Shown piece by piece: positions 5,963 to 6,141 of a DNA stretch of 6,141 nt. The notes beneath the pieces are model-generated. The model saw nothing but the letters and a program-made list of their open reading frames with translations, was not told the origin of the DNA and did not search any database. Positions within the stretch are counted from its first letter, which is position 1. Each line of letters starts with the position of its first letter. The translations under genes and the position numbers were made by a program. This stretch comes from CAZQCI01 sp964592255 (GTDB taxonomy: Bacteria; UBA10199; SBBF01), in assembly GCA_964592255.1 (NCBI GenBank), contig CAZQCI010000122.1, forward strand, positions 1 through 6,141. The letters are read 5' to 3'.

Positions 5963-6141
5963 TTATCCCCTCAGGTTTCGGACGATGGTTGATAGTGATT
6001 CGTTTTGTTTGCTGATCAAATTGCTAATGGCTTCAAACGCCACTTTTCTTTGGTTGGTTAGGCTTTGCAGGCTTAAACTGTTAAGCTCACTTTGTTCATT
6101 AAGCGAGTCGAGTTTTGATTTAAGCTGTTCAATCTTAGTAT
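5963..6141 (-). CDS. Coiled-coil protein, C-terminal part (partial, N-terminus beyond right edge)
   Basis: The minus frame is open from the right edge to a TAA at 5963-5965; the first complete codon ends at 6139. The visible 58 residues are almost entirely helical and polar (TKIEQLKSKLDSLNEQSEL, then SLQSLTNQRKVAFEAISNL), ending STIVRNLRG. Heptad-like Leu/Ile spacing suggests a coiled coil. The other two reverse-strand frames hit stops quickly, so this frame is the coding one. Similar Gln/Ser/Asn-rich helices finish many type III translocators, and the gene is coupled to the next one by a one-base gap. The identity is inferred from context only. Confidence 0.7.
   Translation of the reverse strand, partial: TKIEQLKSKLDSLNEQSELNSLSLQSLTNQRKVAFEAISNLISKQNESLSTIVRNLRG

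Noticed and set aside
1..6141. tRNA, rRNA or CRISPR arrays
   Set aside because: No cloverleaf-like segment, rRNA-like stretch or regularly spaced direct repeat was seen.

Overview
The window suggests a Gram-negative bacterium of moderate-to-low GC. Most genes favour TTT, ATT, TTA and AAA codons. LemA, a PhnP-like metallo-hydrolase, an EVE-domain protein and a putative type III secretion translocator cluster fit that picture. I could not place the lineage from sequence alone.

Layout: (1) Positions 1-541, minus strand: the start of an unrecognised multi-pass membrane protein that runs off the left edge. It has a different codon habit (CTC/TTC/ATC rich). (2) 649-1239, minus: a LemA-family protein. 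(3) 1291-4220, plus: a tightly packed four-gene run of an alpha/beta hydrolase, an MBL-fold PhnP-like hydrolase, a DGAT2/TMEM68-like acyltransferase and an EVE-domain protein. The last two junctions are ATGA overlaps, and no start in the run has a convincing Shine-Dalgarno. (4) 4221-4336: a convergent intergenic stretch with two hairpins and some out-of-frame coding-like sequence. (5) 4337-6141, minus: the C-terminus of a coiled-coil protein, two small proteins that each pair a hydrophobic or Gly-rich centre with helical flanks, an acyl carrier protein, and a 62-residue orphan. All the complete genes here have strong Shine-Dalgarno sites or coupled starts.

The minus cluster is the most interesting part. 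Its order and protein architecture (coiled-coil protein, small hydrophobic/coiled-coil proteins, dedicated ACP) recall the translocator-effector end of type III secretion loci such as Salmonella sipBCDA-iacP. The proteins are much shorter than the classical translocators and I recognise none by sequence. A roughly 115-130 bp imperfect palindrome with a GC-rich tip sits exactly between the stop of one of these genes and the Shine-Dalgarno of the next. It looks like a MITE/REP-type element or a long mRNA hairpin. The plus-strand run looks like a housekeeping or lipid-metabolism cassette; its acyltransferase lacks the usual HX4D aspartate.
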